Positions 1 to 8,016 of a stretch of 64,000 bases of DNA are shown here, one piece after another. Under the pieces are notes generated by a model, which was not told the DNA's origin, searched no databases, and saw only the letters and a program-made list of their open reading frames with translations. The stretch's first letter is position 1; the number at the start of each line of letters is the position of its first letter. Source of the stretch: Spirosoma montaniterrae (GTDB lineage: Bacteria > Bacteroidota > Bacteroidia > Cytophagales > Spirosomataceae). The position numbers and the translations under genes are program-made. The DNA lies in contig NZ_CP014263.1 in the NCBI RefSeq assembly GCF_001988955.1, positions 4,372,001 to 4,436,000 on the forward strand. The letters are read 5' to 3'.

Positions 1-973
1 CATCCTCGGCAATCTTTCTGGCGTTGCTGTTGATGAGCAACAGGTCGCGCCGGACGTCTAAACGTTTTTCCTGCGGAATTTTTCCGTCAACAAGCGGCTG
101 TGCCAGTAGTTGTTTCAGGTCATTCAGTTCGGCTCGTGTTTTAAGTAAGCGGTCCTGATTGGCCGTGGAGAGCGTAGCGGCATTGACCCGGCCCAGCGTT
201 TGCTCAACCGCAGCAACGTTGGCGTTCATCAAACGGGGGTCGATGTCAGACTTGACGGCGAACTGAAACGGCACGATACCAATCAGAATCAGCATAACCA
301 ATCCCACGCCCTTTTGCCCGTCGTTGCTGCCGTGGAAGAAGCTCACCATTGAGCAGGTAGCAATCAGAATGCCGCGAATCCACGACGGTGGCGGTGCATT
401 TTTTTTGGGTTCCTTAAAAAGCTGATCTTTGGTTTCTTCGGGCACCAGCCGCCGAATCAGAAACATAATGACGATTACTAAGCTGAAACCCAACAGGGGC
501 GATAGCAGCAGAGCCTGTCCGGTTTCGATGGCTTTCTCCCAGTTCACGGCTGCGCCTTCGGTATTGTCGGGCAGGGTAGAGAAGGCCAGACCAACGCCCA
601 GAATGGAGCCAATCAGCGTGTGCGAACTCGAACTTGGCAGGCCAAAGTACCAGGTGCCCACGTTCCAGATGATAGCACTGAGCAGCAGAGCCATTACCAT
701 CGCAATGCTATGGTACACATTCTGATCGACGAGCAGTTCAACGGGCAGCAGGTTGACAATACCCATTGCTACACCGATACCACCCAGCAGTACGCCCGCA
801 AAGTTGCAGATGCCCGACCACACAACGGCCACGGTCGGCTTCAGCGAGTTGGTGTAGATAACGGTAGCTACAGCATTGGCCGTATCGTGAAAACCATTGA
901 CAAATTCAAAAGCACAGGCAGCAAACAAGCTGATAAACAGCAGAATAAAAACATCCGTTTCTAAACCAAACAT
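1..973 (-). CDS. pit: Inorganic phosphate transporter, PiT family (3' part missing)
   Basis: Low-affinity phosphate/cation symporter of the inner membrane. About 324 codons lie in the window, and the C-terminal end is cut by the left edge. Two inverted PiT signature segments are visible: GFHDTANA near residue 27, and FFHGSNDGQKGVG near residue 215, which corresponds to the family GxNDxxxA repeat. Several hydrophobic helices surround each, separated by a charged loop (EETKDQLFKEPKK). After the second signature a hydrophilic, helix-rich insert begins (roughly residues 240-324) and continues to the edge; such a central soluble insert is common in bacteroidete PiT proteins. The start ATG at 971-973 gives MFGLETDVF. 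A TACTTTTG box sits about 60 bases upstream. Identity as PiT is firm; substrate specificity is inferred from the family. Confidence 0.9.
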   Translation of the reverse strand, partial: MFGLETDVFILLFISLFAACAFEFVNGFHDTANAVATVIYTNSLKPTVAVVWSGICNFAGVLLGGIGVAMGIVNLLPVELLVDQNVYHSIAMVMALLLSAIIWNVGTWYFGLPSSSSHTLIGSILGVGLAFSTLPDNTEGAAVNWEKAIETGQALLLSPLLGFSLVIVIMFLIRRLVPEETKDQLFKEPKKNAPPPSWIRGILIATCSMVSFFHGSNDGQKGVGLVMLILIGIVPFQFAVKSDIDPRLMNANVAAVEQTLGRVNAATLSTANQDRLLKTRAELNDLKQLLAQPLVDGKIPQEKRLDVRRDLLLINSNARKIAED

Positions 974-1031
974 GGAGTGGTGAGTCTTCGGTGGTAACGC
1001 AAACAGTCAGGCCATTCGCTATAAATCGCCA

Positions 1032-1039
1032 CAAAAGTA
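1032..1039 (-). promoter_or_regulatory. Promoter -7 box TACTTTTG for pit
   Basis: Read on the minus strand the bases are TACTTTTG, an exact fit to the Bacteroidota -7 consensus TAnnTTTG. It lies 59 bases upstream of the pit ATG, in the only non-coding gap between rlmN and pit, so pit probably has its own promoter although it follows rlmN on the same strand. Confidence 0.6.
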
Positions 1040-1072
1040 CGTCAAACCAGACAGAGCCGTATTACGAAATTG

Positions 1073-2122
1073 TTAAGGCGTTTTACCTGCCAACTGCCCA
1101 CAGGCCGCGTCGATGTCTTTACCCCGGCTCCGGCGCACATTGACAATTACGCCCTTACTGTCTAAAAATCCGGCAAACTTGTCGAGCGTTTGCGGATCGG
1201 TGTTTTTGAAAGTAGCTTCGGCAATGGGGTTATACTCGATAATATTGACTTTGGCCGGTACGCGCTTCGTGAATTTCCAAAGCTCCTGCGCGTCCTGCAA
1301 ACTATCGTTGAAATTATAAAACAGGATATATTCAAACGTAATGCGCGTACCGGTCTTCCGATAAAAATAGCTCAGCGCATCGCCCAATGCCTGTAGCGTA
1401 TTGCTTTCATTGATGGGCATAATTGTATCGCGCTTGACGTCGTTAGCTGCGTGCAGCGAGAGCGCGAGGTTGAACTTCACCGCATCATCGCCCAACTGCC
1501 GGATCATTTTGGCAATACCCGCCGTTGATACCGTAATCCGCTTCGGCGACATACCCAATCCATCTGGCGAAGTAATTCGGTCGACCGATTCCAGCACGTT
1601 TTTGTAATTCAGGAGCGGTTCGCCCATACCCATGTAAACGATGTTCGACAGGGGGGCGTCGTAATTTTCTTTAGCCTGCCGGTCAATCGCCACGACCTGA
1701 TCGTATATTTCGGCAGCATCGAGATTGCGCTTGCGGTCCATATAGCCTGTAGCGCAGAACTTGCACGTCAGCGAGCAGCCCACCTGCGAGGATACACAGG
1801 CCGTCATGCGGTCAACATCGTCGTGGCGCAGGGCCGGAATCAGTACGCCTTCCACTAAATTACCATCGAAGAGCCGGAACGATGATTTTATGGTTCCGTC
1901 GCTGCTGCGTTGCTGCTGGGCCACACTCAACGGGCGAATCTCGAAATGCGTATGTAGCAGATCGCGCGTTGGCTTCGAGAGATTGGTCATCTGCTCGAAC
2001 GACTGCGCCGACTTTTTCCAGAGCCACTCGTGTATTTGTTTCGCCCGAAACCCCTGCTCACCGTTTTGGGTAAGCCACTCTTTCAACTGCGCGGGGCTGG
2101 TTTTGCGAATATCCTGTTTCAT
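1073..2122 (-). CDS. rlmN: 23S rRNA/tRNA adenine-C2 methyltransferase RlmN
   Basis: Radical-SAM methyltransferase that methylates C2 of A2503 in 23S rRNA and A37 of some tRNAs. The protein is 349 residues, the usual family length. The radical-SAM cluster motif CxxxCxxC is C116, C120, C123 (CSLTCKFC), followed by the SAM-binding MGMGEPLLN region, and the C-terminal GKDIDAACGQL carries the conserved cysteine that is methylated in the mechanism. The frame stays open 20 codons further upstream, but those codons come from a GAAAGAG-type repeat, so the ATG at 2120-2122 (MKQDIRK) is the better start. It is probably co-transcribed with the cvpA-like and yqeY-like genes upstream on the same strand. 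Confidence 0.95.
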   Translation of the reverse strand: MKQDIRKTSPAQLKEWLTQNGEQGFRAKQIHEWLWKKSAQSFEQMTNLSKPTRDLLHTHFEIRPLSVAQQQRSSDGTIKSSFRLFDGNLVEGVLIPALRHDDVDRMTACVSSQVGCSLTCKFCATGYMDRKRNLDAAEIYDQVVAIDRQAKENYDAPLSNIVYMGMGEPLLNYKNVLESVDRITSPDGLGMSPKRITVSTAGIAKMIRQLGDDAVKFNLALSLHAANDVKRDTIMPINESNTLQALGDALSYFYRKTGTRITFEYILFYNFNDSLQDAQELWKFTKRVPAKVNIIEYNPIAEATFKNTDPQTLDKFAGFLDSKGVIVNVRRSRGKDIDAACGQLAGKTP

Positions 2123-2127
2123 TAAAT

Positions 2128-2203
2128 AAAGAGTGAAAGAGCGAAAGAGTGTAAAAGCGAATAGAGTTACCCACTCTTTCACTCTTTCGCTCTTTCACTC
2201 TTT
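2128..2203. repeat. Word-iterated inverted repeat (GAGTGAAAGAGC type), element A
   Basis: Two arms of 24 bases (2128-2151 and 2180-2203) are perfect reverse complements and are made of the iterated words GAGTGAAA and GAGCGAAA. They lie between rlmN and the cvpA-like gene. The right arm is also coding: it supplies the last codons (LKSERAKE) and the stop of the cvpA-like gene. The same words recur in element B about 1 kb away. Confidence 0.85.
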
Positions 2204-2703
2204 AATGTTTCTAATCCCTTCGGCACCCAAACGGCGGCTTTATCCATCACTTTTGGCGCAACGGGCCGAATGTATGGGTATAAAAATGCGCCTTCTGTTT
2301 GGCGGGGAGGCATTTGCACGCCCATATAACTGAACAACCAGAGTATCACACTAATTCCAAAGACCCACGTAAAAAGCCCGACGGTTGCTCCGGCCACACT
2401 GTCGAACGTGCCGAGCAGCGTGTATTTGAGCGACCGCCGAAGCGCAAAGCCCATCCGATTAATCATGAGTACCGTGGGAAAAAAGATGATTGAAAACCCC
2501 AGCCAGGGCAGAATTTTCCGGGCCAGTTCGCGGCTGATGTAAGGACTGAGCAGATCAATCCCAAACGCCAGAAACTTGAACCCCACAATCATCGCCACCA
2601 CAAACGCAATAATCGCCACAATCTCAACCAAAAGACCTTTGCGATAGCCATTAAACGCGCCCCATGCCAGAGGAATCAGCATAAAAAGGTCGAGGGAGTT
2701 CAC
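2179..2703 (-). CDS. CvpA family membrane protein
   Basis: Small inner-membrane protein of the colicin V production (CvpA) family, 174 residues with four predicted membrane helices: about residues 5-25, 28-50, 65-82 and 105-125. It starts NSLDLFMLIPLAWGAFNGYRKG, with the family N-terminal pattern D-(x)n-G-(x)-x-G-(x)-x-R-K-G. CvpA proteins act in envelope homeostasis, but the precise role here is not shown. The GTG start at 2701-2703 overlaps the stop of the yqeY-like gene (GTGA), which supports translational coupling. The last eight codons lie in repeat element A, so the native C-terminus may have been replaced or extended by that element. Confidence 0.8.
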   Translation of the reverse strand: MNSLDLFMLIPLAWGAFNGYRKGLLVEIVAIIAFVVAMIVGFKFLAFGIDLLSPYISRELARKILPWLGFSIIFFPTVLMINRMGFALRRSLKYTLLGTFDSVAGATVGLFTWVFGISVILWLFSYMGVQMPPRQTEGAFLYPYIRPVAPKVMDKAAVWVPKGLETLKSERAKE

Positions 2704-3149
2704 TGTAAAAGTGTTTTCACCATTGCCGAAATGGCTTTCCCGTCGGCTTGTCCGGCCAGTTCTTTGGTGGCTGCACCCATCACTTTGCCCATGTCTGAAG
2801 GGGCCGAAGCACCAACGCGGGTCATAATGGCCTGTAGCTTTTCTTTCAGTTCGTCTTCTGTCAGTTGTTTGGGCAGATACTGCTCGATTACGGCGATTTC
2901 GGCTTCTTCGGTTGCCAGCAGGTCGGGGCGGTTTTGCTGCCGGTAAATATCAGCAGAGTCTTTGCGCTGTTTTACGGCTTTGGTCAGAATCTTGATCTCG
3001 TCGTCGGGCTTCAGTTCGCCCGTGCCACCTTCTTTGGTTTCTTCGAGCAGAATCATCGATTTCAAAGCCCGTAAAGCCCGCAGCCGGTCCTGATCCTTTG
3101 CCAGCATAGCCTGCTTAATATCGTCGTTTATTTGTGTTTTCAGTGACAT
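2700..3149 (-). CDS. GatB/YqeY domain-containing protein
   Basis: A stand-alone YqeY-type protein of 149 residues, all-helical, equivalent to the C-terminal tRNA-binding tail of the GatB amidotransferase subunit. Visible family features are the start SLKTQINDDIKQAMLAKD, the central LLxEETKEG, and the C-terminal region with DMGKVMGAATKELAGQADGK, which resembles the GatB tail. The biological role of free YqeY proteins is not well established; tRNA or amidotransferase association is inferred from the fold. It is first in a same-strand run with the cvpA-like gene and rlmN, and a TAACTTTG promoter box lies 88 bases upstream. Confidence 0.88.
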   Translation of the reverse strand: MSLKTQINDDIKQAMLAKDQDRLRALRALKSMILLEETKEGGTGELKPDDEIKILTKAVKQRKDSADIYRQQNRPDLLATEEAEIAVIEQYLPKQLTEDELKEKLQAIMTRVGASAPSDMGKVMGAATKELAGQADGKAISAMVKTLLQ

Positions 3150-3156
3150 AATTTTA

Positions 3157-3300
3157 GGAGCGAAAGAATGAAAGAGTGAAAGGGCGACCCCATCTTTCTG
3201 GAAATCTTTACAGAAGTCGAACCTTCATTAATCTGGCAAAGTTACAAAGCATAGTGGCGAAACCGCTCTTTCGCTTTTTCACTCTTTCGCTCTTTAACTT
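3157..3300. repeat. Word-iterated inverted repeat, element B
   Basis: The left arm (3157-3190) reads GAGCGAAAGAATGAAAGAGTG and similar words; the right arm (about 3262-3300) is its imperfect reverse complement (CGCTCTTTCGC, CACTCTTTCGC). The words are those of element A. The two arms flank the -7 box of the yqeY-like gene and fill the divergent gap before pdxJ. Confidence 0.75.
3237..3244 (-). promoter_or_regulatory. Promoter -7 box TAACTTTG for yqeY-cvpA-rlmN
   Basis: On the minus strand this is TAACTTTG, an exact TAnnTTTG match, 88 bases before the ATG of the yqeY-like gene and between the two arms of element B. Confidence 0.6.
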
Positions 3301-3306
3301 TTTAGA

Positions 3307-4026
3307 ATGACCCGTCTATCTGTCAACATCAACAAAATAGCTACCATTCGTAATGCGCGGGGCGGCAATAATCCAAACCTTGTGAACGTGGCTCTCGACT
3401 GCGAACGCTTCGGAGCGCAGGGTATTACGGTTCACCCCCGCCCCGACGAGCGGCATATTCGCTATCAGGACGTGCTTGATCTGACTGGCGTTGTAACAAC
3501 CGAGTTCAACATCGAAGGCAACCCCAACGAGCGGTTTATCGAACTGGTCCGGCAGGTTCGGCCCGCGCAGGTGACACTCGTTCCCGATGCGCCTGACGCC
3601 ATCACGTCCAACGCGGGCTGGGATACGATACGCCACGCCGACCACCTGCGGCAGTTAGTCGAAACATTCAAACAAGATGGCATTCGCGTGTCGATTTTTG
3701 TAGATGCCGATGAGCGCATGGTCGAGGGTGCCAAAGCCGTTGGGACCGACCGAATTGAGTTGTACACCGAACCATACGCGGCTCATTATTTCGAGAATCG
3801 CGAAGCGGCCATTGCGCCGTTTGTGCGGGCTGCCCAGAAAGCACAGGAACTCGGTCTTGGCCTGAACGCGGGTCACGATCTCAGTTTAGATAATCTCCAG
3901 TATTTTGCCCAGTACATTCCGGGCCTGCTCGAAGTTTCCATCGGTCACGCGCTCATCTGCGACGCGCTGTATTTTGGTTTAGAAAATACCATACAGATGT
4001 ATCGAAGATGTCTGAACCAGGATTAG
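3307..4026 (+). CDS. pdxJ: Pyridoxine 5'-phosphate synthase PdxJ
   Basis: Condenses 3-amino-1-hydroxyacetone 1-phosphate with 1-deoxyxylulose 5-phosphate, the last ring-forming step of the DXP-dependent vitamin B6 pathway, in the cytoplasm. It is 239 residues, the normal length. Conserved segments are visible: [17 protein letters not shown] at the start, [12 protein letters not shown], the EFNIEGNP segment, [19 protein letters not shown], and [10 protein letters not shown] followed by [11 protein letters not shown] near the C-terminus. The gene runs divergently from the yqeY-like gene. Its stop codon is the beginning of repeat element C. Confidence 0.96.
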   Translation: MTRLSVNINKIATIRNARGGNNPNLVNVALDCERFGAQGITVHPRPDERHIRYQDVLDLTGVVTTEFNIEGNPNERFIELVRQVRPAQVTLVPDAPDAITSNAGWDTIRHADHLRQLVETFKQDGIRVSIFVDADERMVEGAKAVGTDRIELYTEPYAAHYFENREAAIAPFVRAAQKAQELGLGLNAGHDLSLDNLQYFAQYIPGLLEVSIGHALICDALYFGLENTIQMYRRCLNQD

Positions 4027-4129
4027 CCGAGATTATCAAGATTAAACAGGATTCGACGCTTCGCTTGTTTATAAAATTGGATAAGCGAAGCGTAAAATCT
4101 TGTAGTAATCTTGCAAATCATGGCTAATC
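4021..4129. repeat. Nested inverted repeat between pdxJ and mnmH, element C
   Basis: The inner arms ACGCTTCGCTT (4056-4066) and AAGCGAAGCGT (4083-4093) are a perfect 11-base inverted repeat. The outer arms are imperfect: GATTAGCC near 4021 against GGCTAATC at 4122-4129, with ATTATCAAGATTAAACAGGAT words related to element E. The left arm includes the pdxJ stop and the right arm includes the mnmH ATG. Confidence 0.75.
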
Positions 4130-5151
4130 TTGGTTCAGAAGCTTTTCTTGATCTGGCGCAAACCCTTCCCGTCATTGACGTGCGGTCGCCGGGCGAGTAT
4201 GCCCACGCCCACATACCGGGGGCAGTAAATATCCCGCTGTTCGATAACGACGAGCGGGCGCAGGTCGGCACCAAATACAAGCAGGCGGGTCGCGATGCCG
4301 CTGTGCTGCTCGGGCTTGACCTGGTGGGGCCGAAGCTGGCCGATTTTGTGCGACAATCGCGCCGGTTAACGCATCATAGTGCAGGGCAGGTACTGGTGCA
4401 TTGCTGGCGGGGCGGTATGCGCTCTGGCTCGTTTGCGTGGCTGCTCAACACCGCCGGACTCACGGCTACGACGCTCGAAGGTGGCTACAAAGCGTACCGA
4501 AACACTGTTCTGACTGCGTTTACTGAGCCGTATAAACTGATTGTACTCGGCGGGAAGACCGGCTCCGGCAAAACCGACATATTGAAAGAACTGGCCCGAC
4601 TGGGCGAACAGGTAATTGACCTCGAAGGGCTGGCGCATCACAAAGGATCGACCTACGGAGCCATCGGGCAACTCCCGCAGCCATCGTCCGAACACTTTGA
4701 AAACAAGCTCTTTACAGACCTGCGCCGGTTAGACGTTACGAAGCGAATCTGGATCGAGGATGAAAGCCGCAACATCGGCACCTGCTTTGTGCCGATGGCC
4801 TTTTGGCAACAGATGAGTGCGGCAGTCGTTGCCGCTGTCGACATTCCCAAACCAATTCGTATTGAGCGGTTGGTTACGGAGTATGCGAGTATCGATCACG
4901 GCTTATTGGTTGAAGCCACCGGGCGCATCCATAAACGGCTGGGCGGGCAGGCAACTAAAGACGCCCTGAACGCCCTCAGTAAACACGATTACGCAACCGT
5001 AGCCGACCTGACGCTGGTTTACTACGACAAAGCCTATATGCATGGTTTATCGCAGCGGCAGGGCAAACAGGTTCATACGTTTTCTGTGCAGGAAGACAAT
5101 CCAGCCGAAACGGCCCGGCACCTCGTCTGTTGGGCGAATCATAGCCAATAA
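4120..5151 (+). CDS. mnmH: tRNA 2-selenouridine synthase (MnmH/SelU)
   Basis: Replaces sulfur by selenium in 2-thiouridine at the wobble position of tRNAs for Lys, Glu and Gln, using selenophosphate. The 343-residue protein has the two expected parts. The first is an N-terminal rhodanese domain with catalytic Cys95 in VLVHCWRGGMRSGS and the VIDVRSPGEYAHAHIPGAVN segment. The second is a C-terminal P-loop domain, GGKTGSGKT at 144-152. The ATG at 4120 (MANLGSEAF) is preferred over a TTG three codons upstream. The start codon lies inside repeat element C. No selD or selenoprotein gene is in the window, so selenium use cannot be confirmed here; geranylation of thiouridine is the known side activity. 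Confidence 0.93.
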   Translation: MANLGSEAFLDLAQTLPVIDVRSPGEYAHAHIPGAVNIPLFDNDERAQVGTKYKQAGRDAAVLLGLDLVGPKLADFVRQSRRLTHHSAGQVLVHCWRGGMRSGSFAWLLNTAGLTATTLEGGYKAYRNTVLTAFTEPYKLIVLGGKTGSGKTDILKELARLGEQVIDLEGLAHHKGSTYGAIGQLPQPSSEHFENKLFTDLRRLDVTKRIWIEDESRNIGTCFVPMAFWQQMSAAVVAAVDIPKPIRIERLVTEYASIDHGLLVEATGRIHKRLGGQATKDALNALSKHDYATVADLTLVYYDKAYMHGLSQRQGKQVHTFSVQEDNPAETARHLVCWANHSQ

Positions 5152-5157
5152 ACTGGG

Positions 5158-5745
5158 CTATTTTTTCTTTATCGCCACTCGGCGAACAACTTCGCGTTTC
5201 GGAAATAGTATGCGCCATACGGCCAACGGTGTCTTCTGATCGCCAAAGCAGGTTTGGCAAATGATGTTGTCGGTTGGCACGGCGGCATTGTAAACGAAGA
5301 GCGTATCGTTGATTTTCTGAATGTTTGAGATTTGAGGCAGTTTTTGCTCGGCATTATACAAATACGCATCAAGCACTTCGCGTTCTTTTGTACTTAGCGA
5401 CTGATTTTGTACGTCCTTACCACTAACCAACTGAATATCAACGCCGTATTTTTCCTCGATTGCCGTTAGTCGGGGGAGTTTTTGCAGTTGACAGAGCCGC
5501 GCTCGTTCGGCTGGCCCGTTCGCTTTCTGTAAATCGTCAAGTAAATCACTTTGGACCGCCTTACTGATTCGTTCTCCGAGAACATTAACCGTTTCAACCA
5601 TATCGGCGTTTGTGATACGTTTAGGTTTCATGTCGGCCATTTGTTGCTTTAGCGCATCGGTTTGCTTGATGCGGTCGGGCGTGCAGGCAGTGATGAAAAG
5701 TGCCGTAACAGCCGTTGAAAGAACAAAAGCGCGAAAGTGTGCCAT
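5158..5745 (-). CDS. Putative lipoprotein with DUF3365-like C-terminus
   Basis: Secreted lipoprotein of 195 residues when started at the ATG 5743-5745 (MAHFRAFVLS). The hydrophobic signal ends in a lipobox, FITAC, with Cys21 as the lipidated residue. A longer in-frame start at 5835 would bury the signal peptide and is unlikely. The body is helical, and its end (AAVPTDNIICQTCFGD, C163 and C166) resembles the tail of DUF3365/Tll0287-type haem-binding domains, where the motif is CxxCH. Here Phe replaces His, so haem attachment is doubtful. The family call is tentative. It converges with mnmH, whose stop is 6 bases away. The start region overlaps a 12-base direct repeat (element D). Confidence 0.6.
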   Translation of the reverse strand: MAHFRAFVLSTAVTALFITACTPDRIKQTDALKQQMADMKPKRITNADMVETVNVLGERISKAVQSDLLDDLQKANGPAERARLCQLQKLPRLTAIEEKYGVDIQLVSGKDVQNQSLSTKEREVLDAYLYNAEQKLPQISNIQKINDTLFVYNAAVPTDNIICQTCFGDQKTPLAVWRILFPKREVVRRVAIKKK

Positions 5746-5769
5746 TGGAGCCATAAAGCGAAAGTGTGC
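5731..5769. repeat. Direct repeat GCGAAAGTGTGC around the lipoprotein start, element D
   Basis: GCGAAAGTGTGC occurs at 5731-5742 and again at 5758-5769, with start codons between and inside the copies. The words are related to the GAAAG words of elements A and B, but no inverted arm was seen. Confidence 0.6.
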
Positions 5770-5855
5770 ATGTTGATGCTCAAATATGGGTAAAGATACG
5801 GGTTTTAACCGACTCAGGTCTTGGGTAAAACGCATGATAAGCCGTAATAAAATCG

Positions 5856-5863
5856 TAATTTTG
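5856..5863 (+). promoter_or_regulatory. Promoter -7 box TAATTTTG for prfA
   Basis: Exact TAnnTTTG match 37 bases before the prfA ATG, which would give a short leader of about 30 bases. No convincing -33 element was found at the usual spacing. Confidence 0.6.
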
Positions 5864-5900
5864 CAGGCCCAAACCGTTTGGGTGTATTTCCAGAATCAAC

Positions 5901-6974
5901 ATGCTTGACCAGTTAGAAGCCATCCGCGAACGCTTCGATGAAGTAGCCCAGCAAATTGTGCAGCCTGAGGTTGTTTCCGATCAGAAACGCTTCATGAAGC
6001 TGAGCAAAGAATATAAAGACCTCGAAAAAATTGTGACGCAGTACCGGGCCTACACCCAACTGCTCGAAGAAATCGAGAACGCCAAACAGATTATCGCAAC
6101 CGAAAAAGACGAAGATTTTCGGGAATTAGCCAAAGCCGAATTAGATGAACTGCTGCCGCGCCGGGAGCCGCTGGAAGAAGCATTGAAAGAAATGCTGATT
6201 CCGAAAGACCCTAACGACAGTAAAAACGTAATTCTCGAAGTTCGGGGCGGCACCGGGGGCGACGAAGCGGCCATTTTCGCGGGCGATATTTTTCGCATGT
6301 ACCAGCGGTTCTGTGAAAAAATGGGCTGGCGAATGACACTCGTCGATTTTACGGAAGGCTCATCGGGCGGCTACAAAGAAATTATTACCGAGATCGAGGG
6401 CGAAGACGTGTACGGCAAACTTAAGTTCGAGTCGGGGGTTCACCGGGTGCAGCGCGTACCGGCCACCGAAACGCAGGGGCGCATTCACACTTCTGCCGCC
6501 AGTGTAGCCGTGTTGCCCGAAGCCGAAGAGGTAGATATTGACCTGAATATGAACGACATCCGCAAAGATACATTCTGTTCGTCGGGCGCGGGTGGGCAGT
6601 CAGTAAACACCACTTATTCGGCGGTGCGGCTTACGCACATTCCAACAGGACTCGTTGTGCAGTGTCAGGACGAACGGTCGCAGTTGAAAAACTTCGACAA
6701 AGCTCTGACGGTACTTCGGTCGCGGCTGTTCGAAATTGAGTTGCAGAAGCATAACGACGCTATTGCCTCGCAACGCAAAACGATGGTAGGCAGTGGCGAC
6801 CGCTCCGACAAAATTCGCACCTATAACTATCCGCAGAGCCGCGTGACCGACCACCGTATTGGCCTGACGGTCTATAATCTCCCGGCTGTGATGGACGGCG
6901 ACATTGGCGAATTCATCGAACAACTCCGCATTGCTGAAAACGCCGAACGGCTGAAAGAGGGAGCAACGGTATAA
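5901..6974 (+). CDS. prfA: Peptide chain release factor 1
   Basis: Recognises UAA and UAG in the ribosomal A site and triggers peptide release. The protein has 357 residues, the standard length. The catalytic GGQ is in SGAGGQSVNTT near residue 230, the class I codon-recognition tripeptide region is VPATETQGRIHTSAA (PxT: PAT), and the RF-1 signature of GGTGGDEAAIFAGDI precedes it. The ATG at 5901 (MLDQLEAIRERFDEV) follows its own promoter box. Transcription likely ends at a strong hairpin located inside the 3' end of the convergent apbE gene. Confidence 0.97.
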   Translation: MLDQLEAIRERFDEVAQQIVQPEVVSDQKRFMKLSKEYKDLEKIVTQYRAYTQLLEEIENAKQIIATEKDEDFRELAKAELDELLPRREPLEEALKEMLIPKDPNDSKNVILEVRGGTGGDEAAIFAGDIFRMYQRFCEKMGWRMTLVDFTEGSSGGYKEIITEIEGEDVYGKLKFESGVHRVQRVPATETQGRIHTSAASVAVLPEAEEVDIDLNMNDIRKDTFCSSGAGGQSVNTTYSAVRLTHIPTGLVVQCQDERSQLKNFDKALTVLRSRLFEIELQKHNDAIASQRKTMVGSGDRSDKIRTYNYPQSRVTDHRIGLTVYNLPAVMDGDIGEFIEQLRIAENAERLKEGATV

Positions 6975-6995
6975 GACCGCCTTTTCGTAGAATTA

Positions 6996-7964
6996 TCAGC
7001 GGATATACGTCTCAAAACCGGTCGATTGCCAACGGCGCAATCGACCGGTTTTATTTTCTAAAATCAACAGTTCAACCTCCGGGAACCGGCGCAGCAGTCG
7101 ACGGCTTTTTCGCCAGCCTGCCACGCTGAATACCTTCGTGAGCGCGTCGGCCCGCCAGCCGTCGGGAGCCAGCACAGTGGCGCGTACAAAATGCCGCAGT
7201 CCCAAGCCCGAACGCGGATTCATGACGTGCGAATACCGACGCCCCCGGTAATCTAAATGTCGGTACATATCGCCAGACGTGGTAATGGCCGCATTTTTAA
7301 GTGAAAGTACAGTTGAGTCGAGCGCAACGGAATAGCTCGTATCTCCAGCCAGCACGTCGCCCCCCAGATCAAGCAAAAAAGTGTTGATTCCCAGCCCGCG
7401 TAGTAGTTTACCGGCCTGGTCGATGGCAAAACCCTGCCCAATGCCGCCCACGTCTAATCGCATCTCACGTCGCCGAAGCCTGACAGATTGTGTGGCATAA
7501 TCCAATTGCATCAGCCGATGACCGACAGCCCGGCGCGCCCGAAGTCGCTGCTGTCGGTCGGGAAACTCGCCCCGCCGAACGGCCCTCCGCCAAAGCTGCG
7601 ACAACGGCCCAATAGTTGGGTCGAACCGGCCATTCGAGAGCCGGGCAATTGTTTGGGACTTTTGTAAAACCTCGAACAGTTCGGGCGAAACCCGTACCCA
7701 CTGCCCCGAACCCGCCGTGGCCGACAGCCGGTTGATCTCCGACCCATCGAGGTAATCGCTCATAATCTGGTTGAGCGAATCCATGCGGGCGTTCACAGCG
7801 TTGTTGGCACGTTGGGCCGTTGCACTGTCGGGTGCGTACAGCGTAAGCACAAACTGCGTACCCATCAGCCCACGCCGAAACTGATAGCGATGCTGCGGAG
7901 TCGGCTGGGCCACAACGGCTCCGGCCATCAGTATGAGCAGAAAACGAAGTAGATTGGCGAACAA
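6996..7964 (-). CDS. apbE: FAD:protein FMN transferase (ApbE)
   Basis: Periplasmic flavin transferase that attaches FMN from FAD to Thr/Ser of target proteins such as NqrB, NqrC and RnfG. The 322-residue protein has an N-terminal signal (FANLLRFLLILMAGAVVAQ). Family segments follow: MGTQFVLTLYA, the acidic turn SEINRLSA, the GGIGQGFAIDQAG motif, LLDLGGDVLA, AITTSGDMYR, VMNPRSGLG and the metal-binding DALTKVFSVAG. The start is TTG at 7962-7964; the only in-frame ATG would cut the signal peptide in half. No flavoprotein target lies nearby. The last coding bases contain a perfect 15-base hairpin that probably terminates both prfA and apbE transcripts. Confidence 0.92.
   Translation of the reverse strand: MFANLLRFLLILMAGAVVAQPTPQHRYQFRRGLMGTQFVLTLYAPDSATAQRANNAVNARMDSLNQIMSDYLDGSEINRLSATAGSGQWVRVSPELFEVLQKSQTIARLSNGRFDPTIGPLSQLWRRAVRRGEFPDRQQRLRARRAVGHRLMQLDYATQSVRLRRREMRLDVGGIGQGFAIDQAGKLLRGLGINTFLLDLGGDVLAGDTSYSVALDSTVLSLKNAAITTSGDMYRHLDYRGRRYSHVMNPRSGLGLRHFVRATVLAPDGWRADALTKVFSVAGWRKSRRLLRRFPEVELLILENKTGRLRRWQSTGFETYIR
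7014..7057. terminator. Terminator hairpin embedded in the end of apbE
   Basis: AAAACCGGTCGATTG (7014-7028) and CAATCGACCGGTTTT (7038-7052) are a perfect 15-base inverted repeat with a 9-base loop, followed on the plus strand by TTTTATTTT. For prfA (plus strand) this is a classical intrinsic terminator 40 bases past the stop, and it is encoded inside the last codons of the convergent apbE gene. Confidence 0.8.
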
Positions 7965-8016
7965 AATACCGTTGGCGACTTGTTAACAGGCTGGCGTCAT
8001 CAAACCAGTCACATTT

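Noticed and set aside
2123..2182. Twenty extra N-terminal codons for RlmN
   Set aside because: They are read from repeat element A; the family begins at the ATG at 2122.
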